64,000 bases of DNA from assembly GCF_000160135.1 (NCBI RefSeq), contig NZ_GG729933.1, positions 121,362 through 185,361 of the forward strand. Reading direction: 5' to 3'. Made by a program: the position numbers and the translations under genes. Below the pieces are notes generated by a model that ran no database searches, had not been told where the DNA came from, and was given only the letters and a program-made list of their open reading frames with translations. The DNA comes from Oribacterium sp. oral taxon 078 str. F0262 (GTDB lineage: Bacteria > Bacillota > Clostridia > Lachnospirales > Lachnospiraceae). Every line of letters begins with the position of its first letter. The stretch's first letter is position 1. Below are positions 1 through 7,089 of the stretch, in pieces.

Positions 1-1
1 G

Positions 2-667
2 AAGATCCGCAGTAAGGACAGCTGCCCGAACTGCCACGGCAGTGGCGCGAAGCCCGGCACGCAGCCGGAGACCTGTCCGCGCTGCAAGGGAAAGGGCCAG
101 CTTGTGATGACGCAGCAGAGCTTTTTCGGCTCTGTGCAGCAGGTTGTCACCTGCCCGGAGTGCCATGGAAGCGGGAAAATCATTAAAGAAAAGTGTCCGG
201 ACTGCCGCGGCGAGGGCTATATTACGAAGGAGAAGGAGCTCTCCGTCAAGATCCCGGCGGGGATCGACGACGGACAGACCCTCCGGCTCAGCGGAAGCGG
301 CGACCCCGGGTTAAATGGCGGACCGAGAGGGGATCTCCTTGTGAACATCGCGGTGGGGCAGCATCCCTTCTTCAAGCGGCAGGGCACCAATATCTACTCC
401 ACGGAGGCCATCAGCTTCGCGAAGGCGGCGCTCGGCGGGAAGACCATCGTAAAGACCGTGGACGGCCCGGTGGAGCTCTCCATAAAGGCGGGGACGCAGA
501 CCGATACCAGAGTCCGTCTGCGCGGAAAGGGCGTCCCGCATCTTCAGAGCCCCGGAGTCCGGGGGGATCAGTATGTCACACTGGTGGTATCGGTCCCGAC
601 GAAGCTGAATAAAAAGCAGCAGGAGGCGCTGAAGGCTTATGCGGAGGCGGTCGGGGAGACGGCATAG
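2..667 (+). CDS. dnaJ: Chaperone protein DnaJ, C-terminal part (5' end outside window)
   Basis: Hsp40 co-chaperone that stimulates the DnaK ATPase and delivers unfolded clients in the cytoplasm. Only the last 221 residues are present; the J domain lies upstream of the window. All four zinc-binding CxxCxGxG motifs are visible in order: CPNCHGSG, CPRCKGKG, CPECHGSG and CPDCRGEG. They are followed by the two beta-sandwich substrate-binding domains (VKIPAGIDDGQTLRLSGSG near the start of the first; GDLLVNIAVGQHPFFKRQG in the second) and a short dimerisation tail. The frame is open from base 2, so the gene is simply cut by the window edge rather than truncated. In Clostridia it normally ends the hrcA-grpE-dnaK-dnaJ operon and is followed by prmA and rsmE; here a cysteine desulfurase gene intervenes. 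Confidence 0.97.
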   Translation, partial: KIRSKDSCPNCHGSGAKPGTQPETCPRCKGKGQLVMTQQSFFGSVQQVVTCPECHGSGKIIKEKCPDCRGEGYITKEKELSVKIPAGIDDGQTLRLSGSGDPGLNGGPRGDLLVNIAVGQHPFFKRQGTNIYSTEAISFAKAALGGKTIVKTVDGPVELSIKAGTQTDTRVRLRGKGVPHLQSPGVRGDQYVTLVVSVPTKLNKKQQEALKAYAEAVGETA

Positions 668-781
668 CACCAGCGATATAAGTTCCTTATTTCCGGGCAC
701 AGACTCCGCCGAGCGGGCAGCGTCCGGGCCGGGGATGCGAATATCCGTTATGAAGAAAGGGGAGTGGAGCAGACGGAAGGG

Positions 782-1939
782 ATGAGAGAGATTTATCTGG
801 ACAATTCGGCGACGACCAGAGTCTTCCCCGAGGCGGCGAAGCTCGTGGAGCAGGCGATGCTCTCCGACTACGGCAATCCGTCCTCGAAGCACAGGAAGGG
901 CCTGGAGGCGGAGCGTCTTTTTCGAAGGGCAAGAGAGCAGGTCGCGCATACCCTCAGAGTGAAGCCGCGGGAGATCATCTTTACTTCCGGAGGGACGGAA
1001 TCGGATAATGCGGCGCTGATCGGCGCGGCGCTCGCAAAGAGGAGACAGGGAAAGCATATCATCAGCTCCAATGTGGAGCATGCGGCGGTCTATCAGACGC
1101 TTTCTTTCCTCGAGGAAGAGGGCTTTGAGATCAGCCTGCTTCCCGTGGACAAAAAGGGGCATATCTCCCTGGAGGAGCTTCGAAATGCGCTCCGCCGAGA
1201 TACTGTCCTCGTGAGCATCATGTATGTGAACAACGAGATCGGCGCTCTGGAGCCGATCGGAGAGATCGGGCGCATTATAAAAGAAGAAAATCCGGAGACG
1301 CTTTTTCACACGGATGCGATTCAGGCCTACGGAAAGTATGAGATTCGCCCGAAAAAAGAGAGGATCGACCTCCTCTCCGCGAGCGGGCATAAGCTTCACG
1401 GGCCGAAGGGGACGGGATTTCTCTATATCGACGAGCATGTCCGCATCCACCCTCTGATCCTCGGAGGAGGACAGCAGGAGGGGATGCGCTCCGGCACGCA
1501 CAATGTCCCCGGCATCGCGGGCCTCGGCCTCGCCTCGGAGCTTTGCTGCCGGGACCTTCCTGCCCGGGTGCAGCGTCTCCGGGAGATGAAGGACCGGCTG
1601 ATTGACGGTCTCCTCGCGCTCCCCGGAGTCAGAGTGTACTCGGAGAAGGGGGAGGGCTCCGCGCCGCAGATCGTCTCTGCCTCCTTTGAGGGGGTGAGGG
1701 CGGAGGTGCTCCTCCATGCTCTGGAGGAGAGAGGGATCTCTGTGAGCTCCGGCTCCGCCTGCTCCTCGAATCACCCCGGGATCTCCGGCACGCTCCGCGC
1801 GATTTCCGTCCCGGAGAAGCTTCTCGATTCGACGCTCCGCTTCTCCTTTGGCTTCTACAATGAGCCGGAGGATGTCGACGCGGCGCTCGCGGCCCTCTCG
1901 GAGCTTCTTCCGATCCTCCGCCGCTTCTCAAGGCGCTGA
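782..1939 (+). CDS. Cysteine desulfurase, IscS/NifS-like (class V aminotransferase)
   Basis: PLP enzyme that removes sulfur from cysteine as a persulfide for Fe-S clusters or tRNA thiolation. The N-terminus MREIYLDNSATT is the family hallmark and decides the ATG at 782; an in-frame GTG at 764 would add six residues and neither start has an ideally spaced ribosome-binding site. The PLP lysine lies in SASGHKLHGPKGTGFLY (about residue 200), and the persulfide cysteine in SSGSACSS (about residue 322). At 385 aa it has the full family length. It starts 115 bp after dnaJ on the same strand. A second, different cysteine desulfurase lies at 38662. No iscU or thiI is adjacent, so the acceptor is not shown by context. 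Confidence 0.93.
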   Translation: MREIYLDNSATTRVFPEAAKLVEQAMLSDYGNPSSKHRKGLEAERLFRRAREQVAHTLRVKPREIIFTSGGTESDNAALIGAALAKRRQGKHIISSNVEHAAVYQTLSFLEEEGFEISLLPVDKKGHISLEELRNALRRDTVLVSIMYVNNEIGALEPIGEIGRIIKEENPETLFHTDAIQAYGKYEIRPKKERIDLLSASGHKLHGPKGTGFLYIDEHVRIHPLILGGGQQEGMRSGTHNVPGIAGLGLASELCCRDLPARVQRLREMKDRLIDGLLALPGVRVYSEKGEGSAPQIVSASFEGVRAEVLLHALEERGISVSSGSACSSNHPGISGTLRAISVPEKLLDSTLRFSFGFYNEPEDVDAALAALSELLPILRRFSRR

Positions 1940-2111
1940 TCCGACCGCTTCCGGCATACAGAAGGCTGCCGCGCTGCGATCGCTCTGTGAGCCTTCGCGG
2001 CCGTGCATATGGCTTCGCGCTTGCTTTCCGCAGGGGCTCTCGTTTTTCAGTATGCACGCCGTCCGATCCTTGGATCGGCGGCTTCCGGGAAAGCCAATCG
2101 CCCGTTTGCCT

Positions 2112-2918
2112 TCAGTCCTCGAGGAAGAGCATGAGGAGGCTCAGCGCGCACAGCGCCGCGGTCTCCGTTCGGAGGATGCGCTTTCCGAGGCTCAGGCATT
2201 CCATCCCGGCCGCCCTCGCCTCTGCGATCTCCTCCTCGGAGAAGCCGCCCTCCGGCCCGATGAAAACCGCGATTTTCCGACGCCTATCCGGCGTCTTTTT
2301 TTCGTTCTCTGCCCCCGCTCCTGCTTCTGCTGGACGGGCGGCCTCTTTCCATGGCTTTCGGAGACCCAGGAGGAGCTCTCTCGTCCGCTCCGCCCCCCTC
2401 GCATTTTCGTAGGGGATCAGGCGGAGGGAGAAGTCCGGAAGCAGCGAGAGCGCGTCCTTCCAGCGCATCGGGAGCATGACCTCCGGAATGATCGAGCGCT
2501 TGGACTGCTTCGCGGCGGCCTCTGCGATCGCCTGCCAGCGCTGCCTCTTTGCGGCGGCCTTCCCCGGGTTCAGCCGGACGACCGTGTTCCGGCTTTCAAG
2601 AGGGACGATCCCCCGCACGCCGAGCTCCACCGCCTTTTGGAGGATGAACTCCATCTTGTCGGATTTTGGGAGCCCCTGAAAGAGCCAGATGTCCGCCGGG
2701 AGCTCATGGATCTCCTCCCGAAAGCAGATCCTGAGAAGGATTTCCTCCTCCCCGAGCTCCGCCACTTCGCACTCGTAATCCGTCCCCTCCCCGTCGGAGA
2801 TGAGAACCCGCTCTCCGGGACGCGCCCTCAGCACATTCTTCAGATGCCTTAGATTCTCTCCCCGGAGCCGCACCTCCCTCTCCGAAATATCCGCTGCTTC
2901 CGCAAAAAAATGATGCAA
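2112..2918 (-). CDS. rsmE: 16S rRNA (uracil1498-N3)-methyltransferase RsmE
   Basis: SPOUT-class SAM-dependent methyltransferase that makes m3U1498 in 16S rRNA. The 268-aa product shows an N-terminal PUA-like RNA-binding part (HHFFAEA..., HLKNVLRARPGE) and the SPOUT core with LFQGLPKSDKMEFILQKAVELG, IGPEGGFSEEEI and the knot motif LGKRILRTETA near the C-terminus. The start is a TTG preceded by GGGGAGGG four bases upstream; no better ATG is in frame. A stretch rich in Glu/Ala/Lys (about residues 193-212) lengthens the loop before the IGPEGG motif. In related genomes rsmE follows prmA in the same direction; here it is on the opposite strand and lies between the desulfurase and prmA, so a local inversion is likely. 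Confidence 0.94.
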   Translation of the reverse strand: MHHFFAEAADISEREVRLRGENLRHLKNVLRARPGERVLISDGEGTDYECEVAELGEEEILLRICFREEIHELPADIWLFQGLPKSDKMEFILQKAVELGVRGIVPLESRNTVVRLNPGKAAAKRQRWQAIAEAAAKQSKRSIIPEVMLPMRWKDALSLLPDFSLRLIPYENARGAERTRELLLGLRKPWKEAARPAEAGAGAENEKKTPDRRRKIAVFIGPEGGFSEEEIAEARAAGMECLSLGKRILRTETAALCALSLLMLFLED

Positions 2919-3623
2919 AATTCCCTCCCCGCCGTCCTATCACACAGCTCGCCCGCAGCCCTGTTTGACCTTATACAGGTCGCCTGTCTCCCTAACCTTT
3001 TTTTCTATGCATAAGCTGCCTGCTGCCCCGCCTGCCGGTCAATTTATAAGCAGGCCGTCTGTCGCCCCGGTGACTCGGCTTCGCCCGGGAGGCATCAGCC
3101 GATCTCCCTTGCGGGAGACACTTCTCTCCGAGAAGTGGTCAAGAACGCTCCGAGTCTGCCTGATGGCAGACTTCTACGCTCACGCCGCTGGCCGCGGCAG
3201 TCGGAGCGAGAGCGTCCTGCGTTGGAGCGACCGGTTGGCAGAAAAGGCGCCAATGTAACGCAAAAATAAATTTTGTGCCAGGCGAAAAAGGCGGCAGCCA
3301 CATTGCCTATGATAGAGCATCCCCCGGGAAAAATCCATTGCCGGAAGAAAACTCTCTATTTCCCCGACTCTCCGGATCTGGCGCTTCGAATCTGCACTAC
3401 GCCCCATCCCTCTCCGGGTATGAGAGCGTATTCGCCTTTCTATCTTTTTTCCCTCCTTTGACGAGGTCGGAGCTTGGACCCGGCCGCCAAAGGAGGGAAG
3501 AGTATGGAAAGGGGGGGCATGCCCTCCGGCAGCCTTGACAGGGGGGAACGCCCTGTGGGAGAATGCAGGGAGTGAAGCATAAGCGCTGTGAAAGGCGGAT
3601 ACGCGGGAAGGGGCGGAGAAGAG
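2919..3623. other. Gene-free interval between rsmE and prmA with a string of hairpins
   Basis: No convincing coding frame in about 700 bases. The left part must hold the rsmE promoter (reverse strand); a small inverted repeat GACCTTATACAGGTC lies near 2970. The middle (3051-3300) is the first copy of a dispersed element described separately. The right part (3300-3620) is low in recognisable signal and leads into the prmA ribosome-binding site GGAGAAGAG. Confidence 0.6.
3051..3300 (+). repeat. Dispersed intergenic element, copy 1 (conserved boxes around variable hairpins)
   Basis: Shares three boxes with 27357-27483: CAGGCCGTCTG-CGCCCCGG at 3051-3072 (one pyrimidine differs inside and one at the end), an exact 26-base match at 3193-3218 beginning CGCGGCAGTCGGAGC, and AAAAAGGCGGCAGCC near 3285-3299. 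Between the first two boxes are consecutive hairpins: CGGCT/AGCCG (3076-3101), TCTCCC-TTGC-GGGAGA (3103-3118), CACTTCTC-TCC-GAGAAGTG (3119-3137) and AGTCTGCC-TGAT-GGCAGACT (3153-3172). It lies upstream of prmA. Function unknown. Confidence 0.7.
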
Positions 3624-4742
3624 ATGGTCTGGAGGAAGTATACGATCCATACGACGGTATCGGCGGAGGAAATTCTGCTTTCGGAGCTCGCGGAGCTTGG
3701 CATCCTGGGGGCGGAGATCAGAGACCGCGTGCCGCTCTCCGAGTCCGAGAAAAAGGAGATGTTCATCGACATCCTCCCGGAGCTCGGGCCGGACGATGGG
3801 AGGGCGGAGCTTTGCTTTTATGTGGAGATTCTGCCGCATGATGAGAAGGAAAGACGTCTTTCAGAGCTGAAAAAGAGGCGGGAGGATCCCGGCGTGGACG
3901 CAAGCTACCTCCCAAACTCGGACAATCTCTATACGGAGGAGGAGATTTCTTCCTTACTCCGGGAGCTTCGCGATCGGATCGAGAGAATGAGGGCCTGCTG
4001 CGATATAGGAGAGGGCAGAATCGAAAGCTCCGAGACCGAGGACAGGGACTGGATCGACAGCTGGAAGAGCTTCTTTCATCCCTTCAGCGTGGAGGACATC
4101 CTCATTAAGCCAAGCTGGGAGGAGCTTCCGCCGGAAGCGGAAGGGAAAACTGTGATCGAGATCGACCCGGGGACCGCCTTTGGGACCGGAAAACATGAGA
4201 GCACGCAGCTTTGTCTCCGCGGTCTGAAGAAATATGTAAGGCCCGGCATGCGGGTTCTGGATATCGGGACCGGCTCCGGCATCCTCGGGATCGCCGCGCT
4301 GAAGCTCGGCGCGGCAACGGTCGACGCCACGGACCTGGATGAGGCGGCGGCAGAGGCCGTGAGAGAAAACCTCCTCGCAAACCGTCTCCCCCGGGACCGC
4401 TTCCGCCTTCGCATCGGAAATGTCATCGGCCCGGAGGGGCAGGAGCTTCGGAAGGAGCTCGGATTTTCCCGCTTTGACATCGTCCTTGCCAATATCCTGG
4501 CGCCGGTCATTATCCTCCTCAGCGGGGTCGCCGGAGATTTCCTGAAGCCGGGCGGCGTCTTTCTCTGCTCCGGCATCCTGAGGGAGCGGGAAGAAGAGGT
4601 TCTCTCCGCCTTCCGGGAGAGGGAAGCGCTCTGGGAAATCCTTTCGATCACCCATCAGGGCGAGTGGAGCGGCATCGCGGTCGGGAAAAGGGCAGCGGAA
4701 GACTTTCGCCCTTTGCAGACTCATCAACATCAACCACGGTGA
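3624..4742 (+). CDS. prmA: Ribosomal protein L11 methyltransferase PrmA
   Basis: SAM-dependent methyltransferase that modifies lysines of ribosomal protein L11. The ATG at 3624 (MVWRKYTIHTT) follows GGAGAAGAG; an in-frame ATG at 3588 lacks support and would add a non-conserved leader. The N-terminal L11-binding domain (about residues 1-160) is followed by the catalytic domain with FGTGKHEST, SAM motif I LDIGTGSGILGIAALKLGA, the acidic DATDLDEAA and the NILAPVI motif. The product is 372 aa, longer than the usual 300-320, mainly through a charged insert at residues 75-135. The last residues (EDFRPLQTHQHQPR) do not look like the family ending, which should stop near IAVGK; the frame runs 13 bases into the convergent gene at 4730-5053, where base composition changes. 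The original stop was probably lost when the neighbouring island arrived. Confidence 0.93.
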   Translation: MVWRKYTIHTTVSAEEILLSELAELGILGAEIRDRVPLSESEKKEMFIDILPELGPDDGRAELCFYVEILPHDEKERRLSELKKRREDPGVDASYLPNSDNLYTEEEISSLLRELRDRIERMRACCDIGEGRIESSETEDRDWIDSWKSFFHPFSVEDILIKPSWEELPPEAEGKTVIEIDPGTAFGTGKHESTQLCLRGLKKYVRPGMRVLDIGTGSGILGIAALKLGAATVDATDLDEAAAEAVRENLLANRLPRDRFRLRIGNVIGPEGQELRKELGFSRFDIVLANILAPVIILLSGVAGDFLKPGGVFLCSGILREREEEVLSAFREREALWEILSITHQGEWSGIAVGKRAAEDFRPLQTHQHQPR

Positions 4743-5053
4743 ACCTGATGTCTGGGATCTAATCGGATGATCTTATAATAGCCGGCTTCGATTACGACAT
4801 GGATCCGGAAAGTATCCGTTACTCCATAATGGTAGATTTGCATGCCCCTGTAGGTATCGTTGCTGTCTGGTTTTCTGGAAAAGGCCTTATCCACTTGAGT
4901 AACGGTCATATGTGATACTTTATCTAAAAAGGCCTGAAACTGTTTTATGTTTTCAGGCTTCAGATTTTTAAAGGAGTAACCATTCTCCAAGGGGTACTTA
5001 AAGCACAACTCGAAGGGCACCTCTCTATTTTGTTTTTGCGTTAATTTTGCCAT
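4730..5053 (-). CDS. Small RelE-like protein, probable toxin partner of the Panacea-type gene
   Basis: 107-aa basic protein. I do not recognise a named family with certainty. The C-terminal segment TFRIHVVIEAGYYKIIRLDPRHQVHR has the beta-hairpin look of RelE/YoeB-type mRNA interferases (hydrophobic strands ending in D-P-x-H), and the rest is helix-rich. It starts only 2 bp after the stop of the DUF4065 gene, so the two are certainly cotranscribed. DUF4065 (Panacea, PanA) proteins are known antitoxins paired with many different small toxins, which makes this the expected toxin. Alternative: a small accessory protein of unrelated function. Its 3' end overlaps the 3' end of prmA by 13 bases, tail to tail. 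The GC content is clearly below that of the surrounding genes. Confidence 0.6.
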   Translation of the reverse strand: MAKLTQKQNREVPFELCFKYPLENGYSFKNLKPENIKQFQAFLDKVSHMTVTQVDKAFSRKPDSNDTYRGMQIYHYGVTDTFRIHVVIEAGYYKIIRLDPRHQVHRG

Positions 5054-5055
5054 CG

Positions 5056-5652
5056 CTAATCGCCGCTGTAGATGGATTTATAGTAAGACGCCATGGTATC
5101 CGGAGAGATAACGACGGTACATCTTTCGTCCGGTTCATAACCTCGTCTTGCCTCTATCCACGGTAACTCTCTGTGAGTCAGTGTCTCAAGCGCATTTCCC
5201 GTATTCTCTCCGTACGTATCCCACACATCATTCAAAAGTGCTTCATCTTCCGGGTCTATTCTTAATCTCACCGTCCCTTTAATTTTAATGGGATCATAAG
5301 CAAAGGACTTGAATCGTTCCCAAAGTGCCGGTGAAACTGGACCATGAATCCAGGCCTGATAATCAGTATCTTCTAAACGATATCCCTTAAGGGCATAACA
5401 CCAAGCCTGAGCATAATAGCATAACTTCTGAAGCTTTTTATGGGTCATTTCTCCTTTTGAAAGGAACCAGTTGGCAATATCAAAGACGGAATATTTGCCG
5501 GTGTTTTCCGGACTGACATCAGGCATTTCCTTGGTCGACAGCAGGACATAATTCGGCGTATCGGTGGAAACCGCCGAAGTGACATAAGGATAGTATGCGT
5601 TATTGCAAGTACCTGCTGTGGTATTAGGTCTGATATTTTGTACCTCGTTCAT
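5056..5652 (-). CDS. DUF4065/SocA-like (Panacea) antitoxin-type protein
   Basis: 198 aa. The core from about residue 52 (SVFDIANWFLSKGEMTHKKLQKLCYYAQAW, then GYRLEDTDYQAWIHGPVSPALWERFKSF) matches the SocA/GepA DUF4065 fold used by Panacea antitoxins: the WxxHGPVxP motif is diagnostic. About 50 N-terminal residues (MNEVQNIRPNTTAGT...) precede the core. The ATG at 5652 is chosen because GAGGAAG lies seven bases upstream; the open frame extends further but only as overlap with the protease gene. It overlaps the end of the upstream protease gene by 29 bases and is followed after 2 bp by the small RelE-like gene, so all three form one operon. In known systems the PanA domain binds and neutralises the neighbouring toxin. 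Confidence 0.82.
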   Translation of the reverse strand: MNEVQNIRPNTTAGTCNNAYYPYVTSAVSTDTPNYVLLSTKEMPDVSPENTGKYSVFDIANWFLSKGEMTHKKLQKLCYYAQAWCYALKGYRLEDTDYQAWIHGPVSPALWERFKSFAYDPIKIKGTVRLRIDPEDEALLNDVWDTYGENTGNALETLTHRELPWIEARRGYEPDERCTVVISPDTMASYYKSIYSGD

Positions 5653-6667
5653 AAACGACTTCCTCTTCTCCGCTGTGGATTGTGATTTCTTCATTATCGA
5701 AAGAACGATCGTGACGCCATCCTTCAAAACGAATGCGGTTTTGGAGAGCAGTCTGCCCATCCGGCAGAGCTGCTCTTATGACAAGCCCTTCCGTTGAAAA
5801 ATAATCGGATCCGCCGATTACACTTTCCAGCAGACATCTCCTGACGGCATAAGCACCGTTGATCTCATTTAATAAAAAAGGTTTGCTGAAGAGCAGTTCA
5901 TCGTTGATATCGTCATAAAGCTGCTTTATGATCTTATACTGTTCCTGCGTAGGTTTTTTTATCCGGAGGCCTAATTCATTTTGGGCCTCTCTTCGGTTGA
6001 TGGTATAATCATGACTGCCGGATTCGCTGCAAAGGAAGGCGATTATTTTTTTGATTTTTTCCGGATCCGTGACTTGATTTTGAAGCAGCTGTTTTGCCAT
6101 CATCTGTATTTGGGCTTTTGAACGATAGACCTCTCCTAAAACCAAAGGGTGGACAAAATCCGTAAGCTTTTCGAAGATACTTGCCAAAGATCCGCTGTCG
6201 GTAATGGATAGCTCATTCTTCGCGAATTCCAGGTAGCCTTTTACTGCTTCAACGCTTACCGGGTAGATACGGTCATCCGCTAGTCTTGGATTTAAAGGGG
6301 TATGGAGACTCGGATCAATCGGGCCGAGGGTGGCCTGCTTGGTCATGACGATTTCATTGGCGCCAAGGCTTATGATAGTACCGGAGCTATGTGCTTTATG
6401 AGGAACAATGACCTGTAAACTGTCGCAATATATGCGCAGAAGATTTACTATATTTCTTGCCGCAGAGGTATCTCCGCCCCGAGTATAGAGATACAGGGAA
6501 ATCTTTTTGCAGGGACCGATTTTATCGAGGTGATCGATGAAGTAATCGATGACGTCCGGAGAGATTTGGGCACTCATATAGGGACGATCACTGGTTATGT
6601 AGGCCAGGATCTTACTGTTAAACTGTTCCTCTAATTGCTTGTATAAAGCGACCCGTTTGCTGTACAT
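5624..6667 (-). CDS. ClpP-like serine protease (SDH_sah/serine dehydrogenase proteinase family)
   Basis: 347 aa. The N-terminal two thirds are a ClpP/crotonase-type fold: SLYLYTRGGD (about residues 57-66, oxyanion region), IVPHKAHSSGTIISLGANEI (catalytic serine at about residue 95) and ATLGPIDPSL further on. This is the family of membrane-independent SppA/ClpP relatives annotated as serine dehydrogenase proteinase. There is no signal peptide or clear transmembrane helix, so it should act in the cytoplasm. The C-terminal 100 residues are helical with no recognised motif. The start ATG at 6667 follows GGGGAGG. It is the first gene of a three-gene unit with the DUF4065 and RelE-like genes and shares their lower GC content; such proteases occur in accessory/defence gene clusters, but a specific role here is inference. 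Confidence 0.82.
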   Translation of the reverse strand: MYSKRVALYKQLEEQFNSKILAYITSDRPYMSAQISPDVIDYFIDHLDKIGPCKKISLYLYTRGGDTSAARNIVNLLRIYCDSLQVIVPHKAHSSGTIISLGANEIVMTKQATLGPIDPSLHTPLNPRLADDRIYPVSVEAVKGYLEFAKNELSITDSGSLASIFEKLTDFVHPLVLGEVYRSKAQIQMMAKQLLQNQVTDPEKIKKIIAFLCSESGSHDYTINRREAQNELGLRIKKPTQEQYKIIKQLYDDINDELLFSKPFLLNEINGAYAVRRCLLESVIGGSDYFSTEGLVIRAALPDGQTALQNRIRFEGWRHDRSFDNEEITIHSGEEEVVYERGTKYQT

Positions 6668-6715
6668 CCATTCTTTCCTCCCCGCGGGCTCAGGCTCCCT
6701 TTCTTTTCATTATTT

Positions 6716-6744
6716 ATTATACATGGATTCCCACAGATGTAAAA
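6716..6744 (-). promoter_or_regulatory. Probable sigma-A promoter of the protease/DUF4065 operon
   Basis: Reading the minus strand, TTTTAC and a perfect TATAAT are separated by 17 bases, about 50 bases upstream of the protease start. The -35 box is weak. Confidence 0.5.
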
Positions 6745-6930
6745 TGCGAAAGCACTGCCCTTTCTCTTTTCTTTAAAAATTCCTAACAAATATTAAACAA
6801 TAAGTCGACACTCACGGCGAATTGAGTTTATAAATACTCGCAATCACCCCCGGAGAGGCATAAATTGAGCCGGATTTTTCGGAAATCTTCCGTTTGCGGA
6901 AAGGAAAAGGAGACGGAGGGAAAATAATTC

Positions 6931-6958
6931 TTGTAATATTCTTAAAATATGGTAAAAT
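6931..6958 (+). promoter_or_regulatory. Possible promoter of the surface-protein operon
   Basis: TTGTAA and TAAAAT separated by 16 bases, inside an AT-rich patch of the 422-base divergent interval (6668-7089), about 130 bases before the first surface-protein start. The long untranslated leader that follows shows no riboswitch I recognise. Confidence 0.45.
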
Positions 6959-7089
6959 CGAGGCGAAGATCGGGGCTTTCCCCGTTTATGACGCGCGTCC
7001 ATCGCCCGTTTCCTTTCGAAACGGGGTTGAAGTCCTGCCAGATCTTTCCAAATAAGTATTCCCGCGAGGGAGAAGAGAGGTAAAGAGCG

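Noticed and set aside
3051..3300. Integron attC-like sites, suggested by boxes around hairpins
   Set aside because: No integron integrase, no cassette genes and the box sequences do not look like attC core sites.
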